Positions 40,512 to 49,001 of a stretch of 64,000 nt of DNA are shown here, piece by piece. Both the position numbers and the translations under genes were made by a program. The notes beneath the pieces were generated by a model. It searched no databases. It saw only the letters and a program-made list of their open reading frames with translations, and had not been told where the DNA came from. Source of the stretch: Cellulomonas terrae (lineage in GTDB: Bacteria > Actinomycetota > Actinomycetes > Actinomycetales > Cellulomonadaceae); NCBI RefSeq assembly GCF_007990265.1, contig NZ_BJWH01000007.1:99015-163014 (forward strand), in the 5' to 3' direction. Position 1 is the stretch's first letter. Each line of letters starts with the position of its first letter.

Positions 40512-43500
40512 ATGAGAACTCGGTTGAAGCGCGCGATCGTGGCCGGTGCCACCGTCGCGCTCGTCGCGCCCCTGGGCATCGCGCTCGTGGCACAGGGGGC
40601 GTCCGCCGCTCCCGTGCTGCTCTCCGCGGGCAAGCCCGCCACCGCCAGCAGCTCGAACCAGACCTACGTCGCCGGCAACGTCACCGATGGGAACCAGGCC
40701 AGCTACTGGGAGTCGGCCAACAACGCGTTCCCGCAGTGGGTCCAGGTGGACCTCGGCGTCGCCGCGACCGTCACCGACGTCACCCTGAAGATCCCCGGCG
40801 GCTGGGGTGCCCGCACCGAGACCGTCACGCTCCAGGGCTCGACCGACGGGTCCACCTTCACGACGCTCAAGGCGTCCGCCTCCTACACGTTCACCGGCGG
40901 CAACACCGTCGCCGTGGACGTGACCGACACCACCGCCCGCTACGTCCGCGCCGCGGTCAGCGCGAACACCGGCTGGCCCGCCGCGCAGCTGTCCGAGGTC
41001 GAGGTCTACGGGAACTCGTCGACACCCCCGGTCGACCCGCCCGCGGGCAGCAACCTCGCGCAGGGTCGCCCGGTCACCGCGACCTCCGTGCAGCAGACCT
41101 ACGTCGCCGCCAACGCGGTCGACGGCTCCACCGCCACCTACTGGGAGGGTGCGCCGGGTGCCTACCCGTCGAACCTCACGGTGTCGCTGGCCGCGCAGTC
41201 CACGCTGACCGGCGTCGTCGTCAAGCTCAACCCCGACGCCGCGTGGGGGAACCGGACGCAGACGTTCGCCGTCGAGGGCCGCACGGGGAGCGGCTCGTGG
41301 AGCGCGCTCAAGGCGTCGGCGGCCTACGCGTTCAGCCCGTCGTCCGGCAACACCGTGACGATCCCGGTCACCGGGTCCGCGACCGACGTCCGGCTCGTGT
41401 TCACCGCGAACACCGGCTCGTCGAACGCCCAGGTGGCCGAGCTCCAGGTGTTCGGCAGCACCACGCCCGTCCCGACGAGCCCCGACCTCCAGGTCGCGCT
41501 GACGACGAACCCGATCACGGTGACGCCGACCCAGGCCATCTCCGTCGGCGCCACGGTGCGGAACTCCGGGACCGCCGGCTCGGCCGCCACCACCGCCGTC
41601 GTCGCGATCAGTGGGACCACCGTCGGCACGGTGAACGTCCCGGCGCTCGCGGCCGGCGCGCAGACCACGATCAGCGTCACCGCGGGCACCCGGGCCACCG
41701 GCAACTACCCGCTCACGGTCACGGTCGACCCGGCGAACACCGTCGCCGAGTCCGACGAGACCAACAACGCGGCGTCCGGCTCGGTCGTCGTGTCCTCCGG
41801 ACCTGAGCCCACCGCGGCCGATCTGCAGGTCAGCCTCACGGGTACGTCGCCCGGGAGCCCGACCCCGACGGACGTCATCACGGTCACGGGCACCGCGCGC
41901 AACACCGGCACGGCCGGGTCGGCCGCGACGACGGTCGCGCTCACCCTGAACGGCACCGCCGTCGGGACGGCGAACGTCGGGGCGCTCGCCGCCGGCGCGC
42001 AGCAGAACGTCTCGATCAGCATCGGCACCCGCGCCGCCGGGACCTACACGCTGGTCGCTTCCGTGGACCCGACGAACACCGTCGCCGAGTCGAACGAGAG
42101 CAACAACAGCGCCACGGCGTCCCTCGTGGTGAGCACGCCGGGTGGCACGGGAGAGGACCTCGCCGCCGGACGGCCCGCGACCGCGTCGTCGACCGAGTTC
42201 TCGTTCGTCGCCGGCAACGCGGTCGACGCCGACCCGAACACGTACTGGGAGGGCGCCGGCGGTGCCTACCCGAGCTGGCTCGCGGTGAACCTGGCGTCGC
42301 AGTCGACCCTCCAGCAGGTGGTCGTCGGCGTCCCGCCGGTCGCCGCCTGGGGTGCGCGGACGCAGACCTTCTCGATCGAGGGCCGCGTCGGCACCGGCGC
42401 GTGGACGTCCCTGAAGGCGTCGGCGGCGTACGCGTTCGCCCCCGCGTCGGGCAACAAGGTGACGATCCCGGTCAGCGGCTCGGCCACGGACGTCCGCCTC
42501 GTCTTCACCGGCAACACCGGTGCGGGCAACGGGCAGGTCTCCGTGCTCCAGGTCGTCGGCCTGCCGGCACCCAACCCGGACCTCACAGTCACCGCGGTGA
42601 CGGCCAGCCCGGCGTCGCCCGTCGAGACGGCCGCGATCACGCTCTCCGCGACCGTCCGGAACGGCGGCACCCTGGCGTCGGCGGCGACCACGGTGGACCT
42701 CACGGTCGACGGCACTCGCGTCGACTCCGTGGCCGTCCCCGCGCTCGCAGCCGGCCAGTCCACGACCGTCTCGAAGGCCATCGGCACGCGGCCCGCCGGG
42801 TCGTACACGATCGGCGCGGTCGTCGACCCCGCCAACACCGTCGTCGAGCAGAACGAGGCCAACAACGGCTTCAGCAACCCGACGAAGGTCGTCGTGACCG
42901 AGGCGCCCGGCCCGGACCTGCAGGTCCTCGCCATCGCGTCGAACCCGGCCAACCCGGCGGTCGGGTCCTCGGTGTCGTTCACCGTCACCGTGAAGAACCG
43001 CGGGTCGTCGGCCGCCGCAGCGAGCACCACGCGGCTCGTCGTCGGCAGCACGACGCTGAACGGCGCGACGGGTTCTCTTGCCTCCGGCGCGACCTCCACG
43101 GTCGCCATCGGCGGCACCTGGACCGCCGCCACCGGTGGGGCCACGCTGACCGCCACGGCCGACGCGACGAACGCCGTCGCGGAGACCAACGAGAACAACA
43201 ACACGCTCGCGCAGGCGATCGTCGTCGGGCGCGGTGCCGCGGTGCCGTACACGTCGTACGAGGCCGAGGCCGGCACCTACACGGGCACCCTCCTCGAGGC
43301 CGACGCGGTGCGGACGTTCGGGCACACCAACTTCGGCACCGAGTCCTCGGGCCGCAGGTCGGTGCGCCTCACCAGCCAGGGGCAGTACGTGCAGCTCACG
43401 TCCACCGGCGCGACCAACTCGATCGTCGTGCGGAACTCCATCCCGGACGCCGCGGGCGGCGGCGGTCAGGACGCGACCATCAGCCTGTACGCGAACGGGA

Positions 43501-44975
43501 CCTTCGTGCAGAAGGTGACCCTGTCGTCGCGCCACAGCTGGCTGTACGGGACCACCGACCAGCCCGAGGGCCTCACCAACACCCCGGGCGGCGACGCTCG
43601 CCGGCTGTTCGACGAGTCGCACGCGCTGCTCGCGCAGTCCTACCCGGCGGGCACGGTGTTCCGGCTGCAGCGCGACGCGGGCGACTCGGCGGCGTTCTAC
43701 GTCATCGACTCCGTCGACCTGGAGCAGGTGGCGCCGCCGCTGTCCAAGCCTGCGGAGTGCACCTCGATCACTGCCTACGGCGCGGTGCCGAACGATGGGC
43801 TCGACGACACGGCCGCGATCCAGGCGGCCGTGACGGCGGACCAGAACGGCCAGATCAGCTGCGTCTGGATCCCGCAGGGGCAGTGGCGCCAGGAGAAGAA
43901 GATCCTCACCGACGACCCGCTCAACCGCGGGACGTACAACCAGGTGGGCATCTCGAACGTGACGATCCGCGGTGCGGGCATGTGGCACTCACAGCTCTAC
44001 TCGCTGATCGAGCCGCAGGACGCGAACACCCTCAACCACCCGCACGAGGGCAACTTCGGGTTCGACATCGACAAGGCCGTCCAGATCTCCGACATCGCGA
44101 TCTTCGGCTCCGGCCGGATCCGTGGCGGCGACGGGAACGACGAGGGCGGCGTCGGGCTCAACGGCCGGTTCGGCACGGGCACGAAGATCAGCAACGTGTG
44201 GATCGAGCACGCCAACGTGGGTGTCTGGGTGGGCCGGGACTACGACAACATCCCCGAGCTGTGGGGACCCGCCGACGGCCTGGAGCTCACGGGCATGCGC
44301 ATCCGGAACACCTACGCCGACGGGATCAACTTCTCCAACGGCACCAGGAGCTCGCGGGTGTTCAACTCGTCGTTCCGCACCACCGGTGACGACGCGCTGG
44401 CCATCTGGTCCAACCCGTACGTCAAGGACCGGACCGCCGACAACGCCCGCGACAACCACTTCGTGAACAACACGATCCAGCTGCCGTGGCGCGCGAACGG
44501 GATCGCGATCTACGGCGGCTCCAACCAGTCGATCGAGAACAACCTCGTCTACGACACCATGAACTACCCGGGCATCATGCTGGCGACCGACCACAGCCCC
44601 CTGCCGTTCGGCGGGACCACGCTGATCGCCAACAACGGCCTGTACCGCACCGGCGGGGCGTTCTGGAACGAGGACCAGGAGTTCGGGGCCATCACCATCT
44701 TCCCGAGCACCCTGGACATCACCGGCGTCACGATCCGGGACACCGACATCGACGACTCCACCTACGACGGCATCCAGTTCAAGAACGGCGGCGGCGTCGT
44801 GCCGGACGTCCGGATCGCGAACGTGCGGATCACGAACAGCCGCAACGGAGCCGGCATCCTGGCGATGAGCGGGATCCGCGGCAACGCGATCCTGAGCAAC
44901 GTGACGCTCTCGGGGAACGCGAACGGCAACATCGTCACGCAACCGGGCTCCCAGTTCGTGATCACGGGCGGCTGA
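40512..44975 (+). CDS. Secreted multidomain alpha-1,3-glucanase, GH87 type
   Basis: A 1487-residue secreted protein. The signal peptide ends LVAQGASAAP. Domains in order: two discoidin/F5-8-type carbohydrate-binding modules (about 40-167 and 183-316, with ATYWEGAPGAYP), two CARDB Ig-like domains (323-543, each ending near NTVAESDETNN), a third discoidin module (550-683), two more CARDB domains (687-906), a beta domain starting YEAEAGTYTGTL (913-1073) and a C-terminal parallel beta-helix (1083-1487). The helix holds YADGINF (Asp1270) and TGDDALAIW (Asp1293, Asp1294), the catalytic pattern of GH87 mycodextranases/mutanases. Likely target: fungal or bacterial alpha-1,3-glucan. ATG at 40512 follows GAGGACGTCC. 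Confidence 0.85.
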   Translation: MRTRLKRAIVAGATVALVAPLGIALVAQGASAAPVLLSAGKPATASSSNQTYVAGNVTDGNQASYWESANNAFPQWVQVDLGVAATVTDVTLKIPGGWGARTETVTLQGSTDGSTFTTLKASASYTFTGGNTVAVDVTDTTARYVRAAVSANTGWPAAQLSEVEVYGNSSTPPVDPPAGSNLAQGRPVTATSVQQTYVAANAVDGSTATYWEGAPGAYPSNLTVSLAAQSTLTGVVVKLNPDAAWGNRTQTFAVEGRTGSGSWSALKASAAYAFSPSSGNTVTIPVTGSATDVRLVFTANTGSSNAQVAELQVFGSTTPVPTSPDLQVALTTNPITVTPTQAISVGATVRNSGTAGSAATTAVVAISGTTVGTVNVPALAAGAQTTISVTAGTRATGNYPLTVTVDPANTVAESDETNNAASGSVVVSSGPEPTAADLQVSLTGTSPGSPTPTDVITVTGTARNTGTAGSAATTVALTLNGTAVGTANVGALAAGAQQNVSISIGTRAAGTYTLVASVDPTNTVAESNESNNSATASLVVSTPGGTGEDLAAGRPATASSTEFSFVAGNAVDADPNTYWEGAGGAYPSWLAVNLASQSTLQQVVVGVPPVAAWGARTQTFSIEGRVGTGAWTSLKASAAYAFAPASGNKVTIPVSGSATDVRLVFTGNTGAGNGQVSVLQVVGLPAPNPDLTVTAVTASPASPVETAAITLSATVRNGGTLASAATTVDLTVDGTRVDSVAVPALAAGQSTTVSKAIGTRPAGSYTIGAVVDPANTVVEQNEANNGFSNPTKVVVTEAPGPDLQVLAIASNPANPAVGSSVSFTVTVKNRGSSAAAASTTRLVVGSTTLNGATGSLASGATSTVAIGGTWTAATGGATLTATADATNAVAETNENNNTLAQAIVVGRGAAVPYTSYEAEAGTYTGTLLEADAVRTFGHTNFGTESSGRRSVRLTSQGQYVQLTSTGATNSIVVRNSIPDAAGGGGQDATISLYANGTFVQKVTLSSRHSWLYGTTDQPEGLTNTPGGDARRLFDESHALLAQSYPAGTVFRLQRDAGDSAAFYVIDSVDLEQVAPPLSKPAECTSITAYGAVPNDGLDDTAAIQAAVTADQNGQISCVWIPQGQWRQEKKILTDDPLNRGTYNQVGISNVTIRGAGMWHSQLYSLIEPQDANTLNHPHEGNFGFDIDKAVQISDIAIFGSGRIRGGDGNDEGGVGLNGRFGTGTKISNVWIEHANVGVWVGRDYDNIPELWGPADGLELTGMRIRNTYADGINFSNGTRSSRVFNSSFRTTGDDALAIWSNPYVKDRTADNARDNHFVNNTIQLPWRANGIAIYGGSNQSIENNLVYDTMNYPGIMLATDHSPLPFGGTTLIANNGLYRTGGAFWNEDQEFGAITIFPSTLDITGVTIRDTDIDDSTYDGIQFKNGGGVVPDVRIANVRITNSRNGAGILAMSGIRGNAILSNVTLSGNANGNIVTQPGSQFVITGG

Positions 44976-44979
44976 CCCG

Positions 44980-45039
44980 GCCGAGCCCGACATGAGTGGC
45001 GCCACGACCCGTCGTCACGTCACTCATGTCGGGTTCGGC
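44980..45039. terminator. Long hairpin after the glucanase gene
   Basis: A 19-bp stem with one G-T pair (44980-44998 with 45021-45039) has a 22-base loop. It begins five bases after the glucanase stop. Its arm contains ATGAGTG, the element repeated in the next hairpin. Confidence 0.7.
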
Positions 45040-45064
45040 GCCAGGGAGCCTGCCGACCCTGCCA

Positions 45065-45097
45065 TGAGTGACGTCTGGGACTGCGTCGCGTCACTCA
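45065..45097. repeat. Second hairpin sharing the ATGAGTGACG element
   Basis: TGAGTGACG (45065-45073) pairs perfectly with CGTCACTCA (45089-45097). The same element occurs in both arms of the preceding hairpin, so four related copies, alternating in direction, fill the 136 bases between two convergent genes. This could be a terminator for the minus-strand operon or a short palindromic repeat element. Confidence 0.55.
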
Positions 45098-45111
45098 GGG
45101 CAGTGTCACAG

Positions 45112-45381
45112 TCAGGTCGTGCGGTCCAGCAGGCGGACCTCGACCAGCTCGCCCGCCTCGCTCTTGCCGATGGTCGTGCACAGGGCCTTGCGCAGCGGGA
45201 GCCAGTGCGGGCCGGCGCCCGACGGCATGAGGGTGGCGGCGAACTCGTGGCCGTCGAGCGTGCCGGTCACCTTGACCGCCTTGCGCGTGCCGAGCACCTC
45301 CGCAGAGCCGTCCAGCTCCAGGTAGGTGGCGAAGGCGCCGTCCTTCTTGATGGGTGCGGTGAACGTGGCGTCGAGGCTCAT
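45112..45381 (-). CDS. DUF1905 domain protein
   Basis: An 89-residue protein: MSLDATFTAPIKKDGAFATY, VLGTRKAVKVTGTLDGHEFA, TLMPSGAGPHWLPLRKALCT, then GELVEVRLLD. This follows the DUF1905 order (F-x-A-x-I, K-V-x-GT-x-G-x-x-F, LMP-x-G-G-x-x-LP) but is only distantly similar to the copy at 8560. The start overlaps the hydrolase stop (ATGA at 45378-45381), so the two genes form an operon. Confidence 0.82.
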   Translation of the reverse strand: MSLDATFTAPIKKDGAFATYLELDGSAEVLGTRKAVKVTGTLDGHEFAATLMPSGAGPHWLPLRKALCTTIGKSEAGELVEVRLLDRTT

Positions 45382-46196
45382 GCGCCCAGGATCTCGCGGA
45401 GCCGGACCGCGAACGCCTCCGGGTGCTCGGCGAAGCCGATGTGCTCGCCGGGGAACAGGGTCGGTTCGAGGCCCAGCAGGTCCGCCAGCGCGCGCGAGGT
45501 ACGGTCGCAGAGCTCACCGGCGGACTCCTCCCCGATGCCGACGACCAGACGCGTCGGTGCCGCCCGGAGCGCAGGGATGTCCGGCCGGAACCGCACGGTG
45601 TGCCGGAGCATGTGCGCGAACTGGAAGTGCTCGTCGAGCGCGTCCTGACCCTCGCGCGGCGAGCCGAAGTACAGCTCGAACACCTCGTCGGGCACCTGCA
45701 GGTTCCCGATCTCCATGAACTGCTTCCACGCCGACCGGGTGTCGCCGGTGAGGTAGGTGGCGACCATCCGCTCGGTCCTGTCGTACAGCTCGGCGTGGTC
45801 GGGGAGCAGCTCGTCGAGCGGCGGCTCGTGCGGGACGGCGGTGTGCACCAGCTCCGGCGCACGCTCCACCAGAGCCAGGACGGTGACCGCACCGCCCGAC
45901 GAGCCCAGGACCGCTGCGGGCCCCGCGTCGACGTGGCGCAGGAGCGCCGCGAGGTCGTCGGCACGCTCGACGGGGGTGGAGTCGCGGTCGGGGTGGTCGA
46001 CGGAGCTGCGGTTGATGCCGCGGGGGTCGGTGGTCAGGACGGTGTGGTCGGTGGCGAGCAGGTCCGCCAGCGGAGCGAACGCGGTGGCGTCCATGGGGGC
46101 GCCGACGAGGGCGATCAGGGGGCCTCTGCCGCGCAGCTCGTAGTGCAGCCGTGCGCCGGGGACGTCGAGCGTGGTGGAGGTGGTGATGGTCGTCAT
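45378..46196 (-). CDS. Alpha/beta hydrolase
   Basis: A 272-residue hydrolase. The nucleophile elbow is VLGSSGGAVTVLALVE (Ser in G-S-S-G-G), the acid region is RLVVGIGEESAGEL and the C-terminal histidine is in FPGEHIGFAEHPEAFAVRL. The N-terminal beta sheet starts ARLHYELRGRGPLIALVGAP. Substrate unknown. The ATG at 46196 (MTTITTSTTLDVPG) is preferred over a longer form. It is divergent from an ECF sigma factor 38 bases away, an arrangement in which the sigma factor may control the hydrolase. Confidence 0.86.
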   Translation of the reverse strand: MTTITTSTTLDVPGARLHYELRGRGPLIALVGAPMDATAFAPLADLLATDHTVLTTDPRGINRSSVDHPDRDSTPVERADDLAALLRHVDAGPAAVLGSSGGAVTVLALVERAPELVHTAVPHEPPLDELLPDHAELYDRTERMVATYLTGDTRSAWKQFMEIGNLQVPDEVFELYFGSPREGQDALDEHFQFAHMLRHTVRFRPDIPALRAAPTRLVVGIGEESAGELCDRTSRALADLLGLEPTLFPGEHIGFAEHPEAFAVRLREILGA

Positions 46197-46234
46197 GCCG
46201 GTAAGACTTGCGCCGCGGGGCAGAATCATCGGTC

Positions 46235-47173
46235 ATGACGGACCTGTCCGAGGTCGATGCCTTCACGGAGCAGCTCGCACCCCTGCGCGGCGAGCTGCAC
46301 GCGCACTGCTACCGGATGCTGGGCTCGGTGCACGACGCCGACGACGCCGTGCAGGACGCGCTCCTGCGCGCCTGGCGCGCGATCGACGACTTCGAGGGGC
46401 GGAGCTCGTTGCGGTCGTGGCTCTACCGGATCGCCACCAACGCCTGCCTGGACCTCATCGCCCGGCGCGGCCGCCGCGCGCTGCCCGTGGACCTCGGCCC
46501 GTCGAGCGAGCACGCCGTCGTCGGGGACGCCCCGCTGACCGACGTCGCCTGGCTCAGCCCGTACCCCGACGCGCGCTACGAGCAGCGCGAGTCCGTCGAG
46601 CTCGCGTTCGTCGCCGCCCTCCAGCACCTGCCCGGCAACCAGCGTGCCGCCCTCCTGCTGTTCGAGGTGCTGGGCTTCTCCGCCGCCGAGATCGCGACCT
46701 GGATGGACACCACGACCGCGTCGGTGAACAGCGCCCTGCAGCGCGCGCGGGCGACCGTCGCGGAGAAGGTGCCGCCGCGCGACGCCGTCCCCGCCGCCGA
46801 CGCGCGCGTGCGCGAGGTCGTCGCGGGGTACTCCTCGGCGCTCGAACGCGGCGACGTGGACCTGCTGCTCTCGCTGCTGACCGAGGACGTCACCTGGTCG
46901 ATGCCGCCGCTGACGCACTGGTACGCGGGCCGCGCGGCCGTGACCGAGTTCGCGACGACGGTGGCGTTCTCCTGCGGCTCGTGGCGGCACGTCCCGACGA
47001 GCGCGAACGGGCAGCCCGCGGTGGCGTCGTACCTGCGCGCAGCCGGCGACGACGTGCACCACGCCTGGTCGATCGACGTCCTCACGCTCCACGGGGACCG
47101 GGTTGCGGCGCTGACCGCGTTCATCGGCACCGAGCACTTCGAGGCGTTCGGGCTGCCGACCTCGCGGCCCTGA
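46235..47173 (+). CDS. ECF sigma factor with SnoaL-like C-terminus (SigG/ECF41-like)
   Basis: A 312-residue extracytoplasmic-function sigma factor. Region 2 contains HCYRMLGSVHDADDAVQDALLRAWRAIDDF and SLRSWLYRIATNACLDLI; region 4 contains HLPGNQRAALLLFEVLGFSAAEIATWMDTTTASVNSALQRAR (quoted in part by role: promoter recognition). The C-terminal 110 residues form a SnoaL-like domain, with LLTEDVTWSMPPLTHWYAG, as in the SigG and ECF41-type factors, which regulate themselves through this domain instead of through an anti-sigma factor. It probably directs the divergent hydrolase/DUF1905 operon. The ATG at 46235 is the first after the divergent promoter. Confidence 0.9.
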   Translation: MTDLSEVDAFTEQLAPLRGELHAHCYRMLGSVHDADDAVQDALLRAWRAIDDFEGRSSLRSWLYRIATNACLDLIARRGRRALPVDLGPSSEHAVVGDAPLTDVAWLSPYPDARYEQRESVELAFVAALQHLPGNQRAALLLFEVLGFSAAEIATWMDTTTASVNSALQRARATVAEKVPPRDAVPAADARVREVVAGYSSALERGDVDLLLSLLTEDVTWSMPPLTHWYAGRAAVTEFATTVAFSCGSWRHVPTSANGQPAVASYLRAAGDDVHHAWSIDVLTLHGDRVAALTAFIGTEHFEAFGLPTSRP

Positions 47174-47255
47174 CCCATCCGGGTGAGCGCGGCCCCGACC
47201 GGGGGGCTCTGGCCCGCGCCACCCCTACTGTCGAGCGCGACGGAGGGGGTGCACG

Positions 47256-47651
47256 ATGCTCATGGCCACCGTCGGGGTGCTGGTCGTCGTCGGGACCTGG
47301 CTCGGCGCGCGACTGCTGCGGTCGCGCGCCCACGAGCGGCGGCGTCGGCGCGGTCGGCCGCCGATGTCGCTCGTCGAGGAGCTGCGCTGGCTGCTGGTCC
47401 TCCTGCTCCCGTGGGGGCTGCTGCTGGCGGCCGGCAGGTTCGCGATCGTCCGGAGCTGTCACGAGGACCTCCAGAACGCCGAGCTCGCACCGGGGATCAG
47501 CGCTGACGAGTACTGCAGCACGATGCTCCAGGAGTACTTCCCCCGCACCGTCGTCGCGGTGTCCGTGGGCGTCGCGGGCGTGGCACTCGTGTGGACCGTG
47601 ACGGTGCTCCTGCTCCGCGCGTCCGGACGGCGCCGCGCGCTCAGCGGCTGA
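47256..47651 (+). CDS. Uncharacterised membrane protein (131 aa)
   Basis: I do not recognise this protein. It has an N-terminal hydrophobic helix (MATVGVLVVVGTWLGARLL), a very basic loop (HERRRRRGRPP), a second helix (WLLVLLLPWGLLLAAGRF), an external loop with two cysteines (RSCHEDL, DEYCSTM) and a third helix (VVAVSVGVAGVALVWTVTVLLL). The two loop cysteines could form a disulfide. The ATG at 47256 follows GGAGGGGG. A strong terminator lies about 90 bases downstream. Confidence 0.65.
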   Translation: MLMATVGVLVVVGTWLGARLLRSRAHERRRRRGRPPMSLVEELRWLLVLLLPWGLLLAAGRFAIVRSCHEDLQNAELAPGISADEYCSTMLQEYFPRTVVAVSVGVAGVALVWTVTVLLLRASGRRRALSG

Positions 47652-47741
47652 CTGCCAGGCGTGCAGAGGGCGTCACGGACCGCGGGGCCGAGCCTGGCAT
47701 GCAGACCGCACGGGCCGCCCGCGGAGGAGGCCGGACGCGAG

Positions 47742-47779
47742 GACGCCCGCCCGTCCCCTGCTCGGGACGGGCGGGCGTC
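47742..47779. terminator. Bidirectional terminator hairpin
   Basis: A perfect 16-bp stem (47742-47757 with 47764-47779) with a six-base CTGCTC loop, between the convergent membrane-protein and LPMO genes. Confidence 0.88.
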
Positions 47780-47793
47780 AGGTCAGGCCTGCG

Positions 47794-48864
47794 TCAGTGC
47801 GTGCCGCAGACTGCCGTCAGACCGCTGCCGGTCCCGCTGGCGATGAAGCCGGCGGTCGCCGTGCCACCTGCCGGGACGGAGCCGTTCCAGGCGGCGCTGG
47901 TGATGGTGTTGGCCCCGGACAGCGAGCCGTTCCACGCCTGGGTGACGGTCGCGCCGCCGATGGTGGCGTGCCAGCCGGTCAGTGCGGACGAGCCGGCCTT
48001 CACCGTGACCTCACCGACGAACGCGCCGTTCCAGCTGTTGACCACCTTCACCGTCGCCGTGCACGAACCGGTGCCACCGGTGGGCGTGGGGGTCGGGGTG
48101 GGGGTGACCGTCGGGGTGGGCGTCGGGGTCGGCGTCACCGTGGGGGTCGGCGTCGGCGGGGCCGTCACGGTCGGCGTCGGGGTGGGGGTCGGCGTCGTGT
48201 TGCCGCCACCGATGTTGATGTCGCTGCACAGGTAGTACGGCTGGTCCAGGTGGCTGGCCTGCCAGATCGTGAACAGGACCGCGCGGCCGGAGCGGCCGGA
48301 CAGGTTCAGGTCCGTCTGGTACAGGCCCGTGGTGCCGTAGCGACCGGTCTCCTTGACGAGGTCCAGGTCGTCCCAGCCGAGCGCCTCCCTGGTCGGGTCG
48401 AAGCCCGCCTTGGAGACGTAGATGCGCAGGTAGTCGGCACCGTGCTTCGCGCTGTCGGTCAGCGTCAGGGTGAACGACGTCGGCACGCCCTTGGCCACCC
48501 ACGGTCCGACGGCGTCCATGGCGTCGTAGCGCGGCGAGAACGTCCGGCCGCCGGAGCACAGCTGGCCGTTCGGGATGACGGCCTGGTGGTTGCCGCCGAC
48601 GTTCTCGCGGTACAGCCCGTTCCAGTTCCACATGGCGTTCGGGTCGGCCTTCCAGGCCTGCCAGCACATGGGGTCCTTCTGCTCCATGGTCGGGTCGAGG
48701 TGGTTGCTGCCCCACCGCTCCCAGCACCCGTAGTTGCGTGTCGGGGGGTCGGTGACCGACCCGTGGGCGGAGGCGGGCTGCGACGTGACGATCGCGGCCG
48801 CCATCGCCATGGTGACGGCGAGGAGCGCTGTGACCAACGCGCGAGGTCGTGCTCGGACTGACAT
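47794..48864 (-). CDS. Secreted lytic polysaccharide monooxygenase, AA10 with CBM2
   Basis: A 356-residue copper enzyme. The signal peptide ends PASA, leaving His34 as the mature N-terminus (HGSVTDPPTRNYGCWERWG), which with a later histidine (GNHQAV region) makes the copper histidine brace. The AA10 domain runs to about residue 222 (YYLCSDINIGG). A Thr/Pro repeat linker (about 225-268) leads to a C-terminal CBM2 (CTATVKVVNSWNGAFVGEVT, tail AGFIASGTGSGLTAVCGTH). It should oxidatively cleave crystalline cellulose or chitin outside the cell; CBM2 favours cellulose. The ATG at 48864 is preceded by GAAGGGG. Confidence 0.93.
   Translation of the reverse strand: MSVRARPRALVTALLAVTMAMAAAIVTSQPASAHGSVTDPPTRNYGCWERWGSNHLDPTMEQKDPMCWQAWKADPNAMWNWNGLYRENVGGNHQAVIPNGQLCSGGRTFSPRYDAMDAVGPWVAKGVPTSFTLTLTDSAKHGADYLRIYVSKAGFDPTREALGWDDLDLVKETGRYGTTGLYQTDLNLSGRSGRAVLFTIWQASHLDQPYYLCSDINIGGGNTTPTPTPTPTVTAPPTPTPTVTPTPTPTPTVTPTPTPTPTGGTGSCTATVKVVNSWNGAFVGEVTVKAGSSALTGWHATIGGATVTQAWNGSLSGANTITSAAWNGSVPAGGTATAGFIASGTGSGLTAVCGTH
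48081..48197. repeat. Thr-Pro linker repeat in the LPMO gene
   Basis: A stretch of GGGGTC/GGCGTC-type hexamers encodes the (Thr-Pro)n linker between the AA10 and CBM2 domains. Such tracts can change length by slippage, altering linker length without a frameshift. Confidence 0.75.
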
Positions 48865-49001
48865 GTGTGTCCCCTTCTCGAAGACGTCGACGTTGACCCC
48901 CCGGGAGCGCCCACTGTCAGGCGACGGGGTCGCTGACGGGTGACGGGGGCGTCCGTCCACCCTCACGACGAGTCCGCACGATGACCAGGCACCGAAGCGA
49001 T

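Noticed and set aside
40395..43988. A 1197-codon open frame on the minus strand opposite the GH87 gene.
   Set aside because: Same reason: the plus strand encodes a signal peptide and ordered domains, while the antisense product is low-complexity Arg/Gly.
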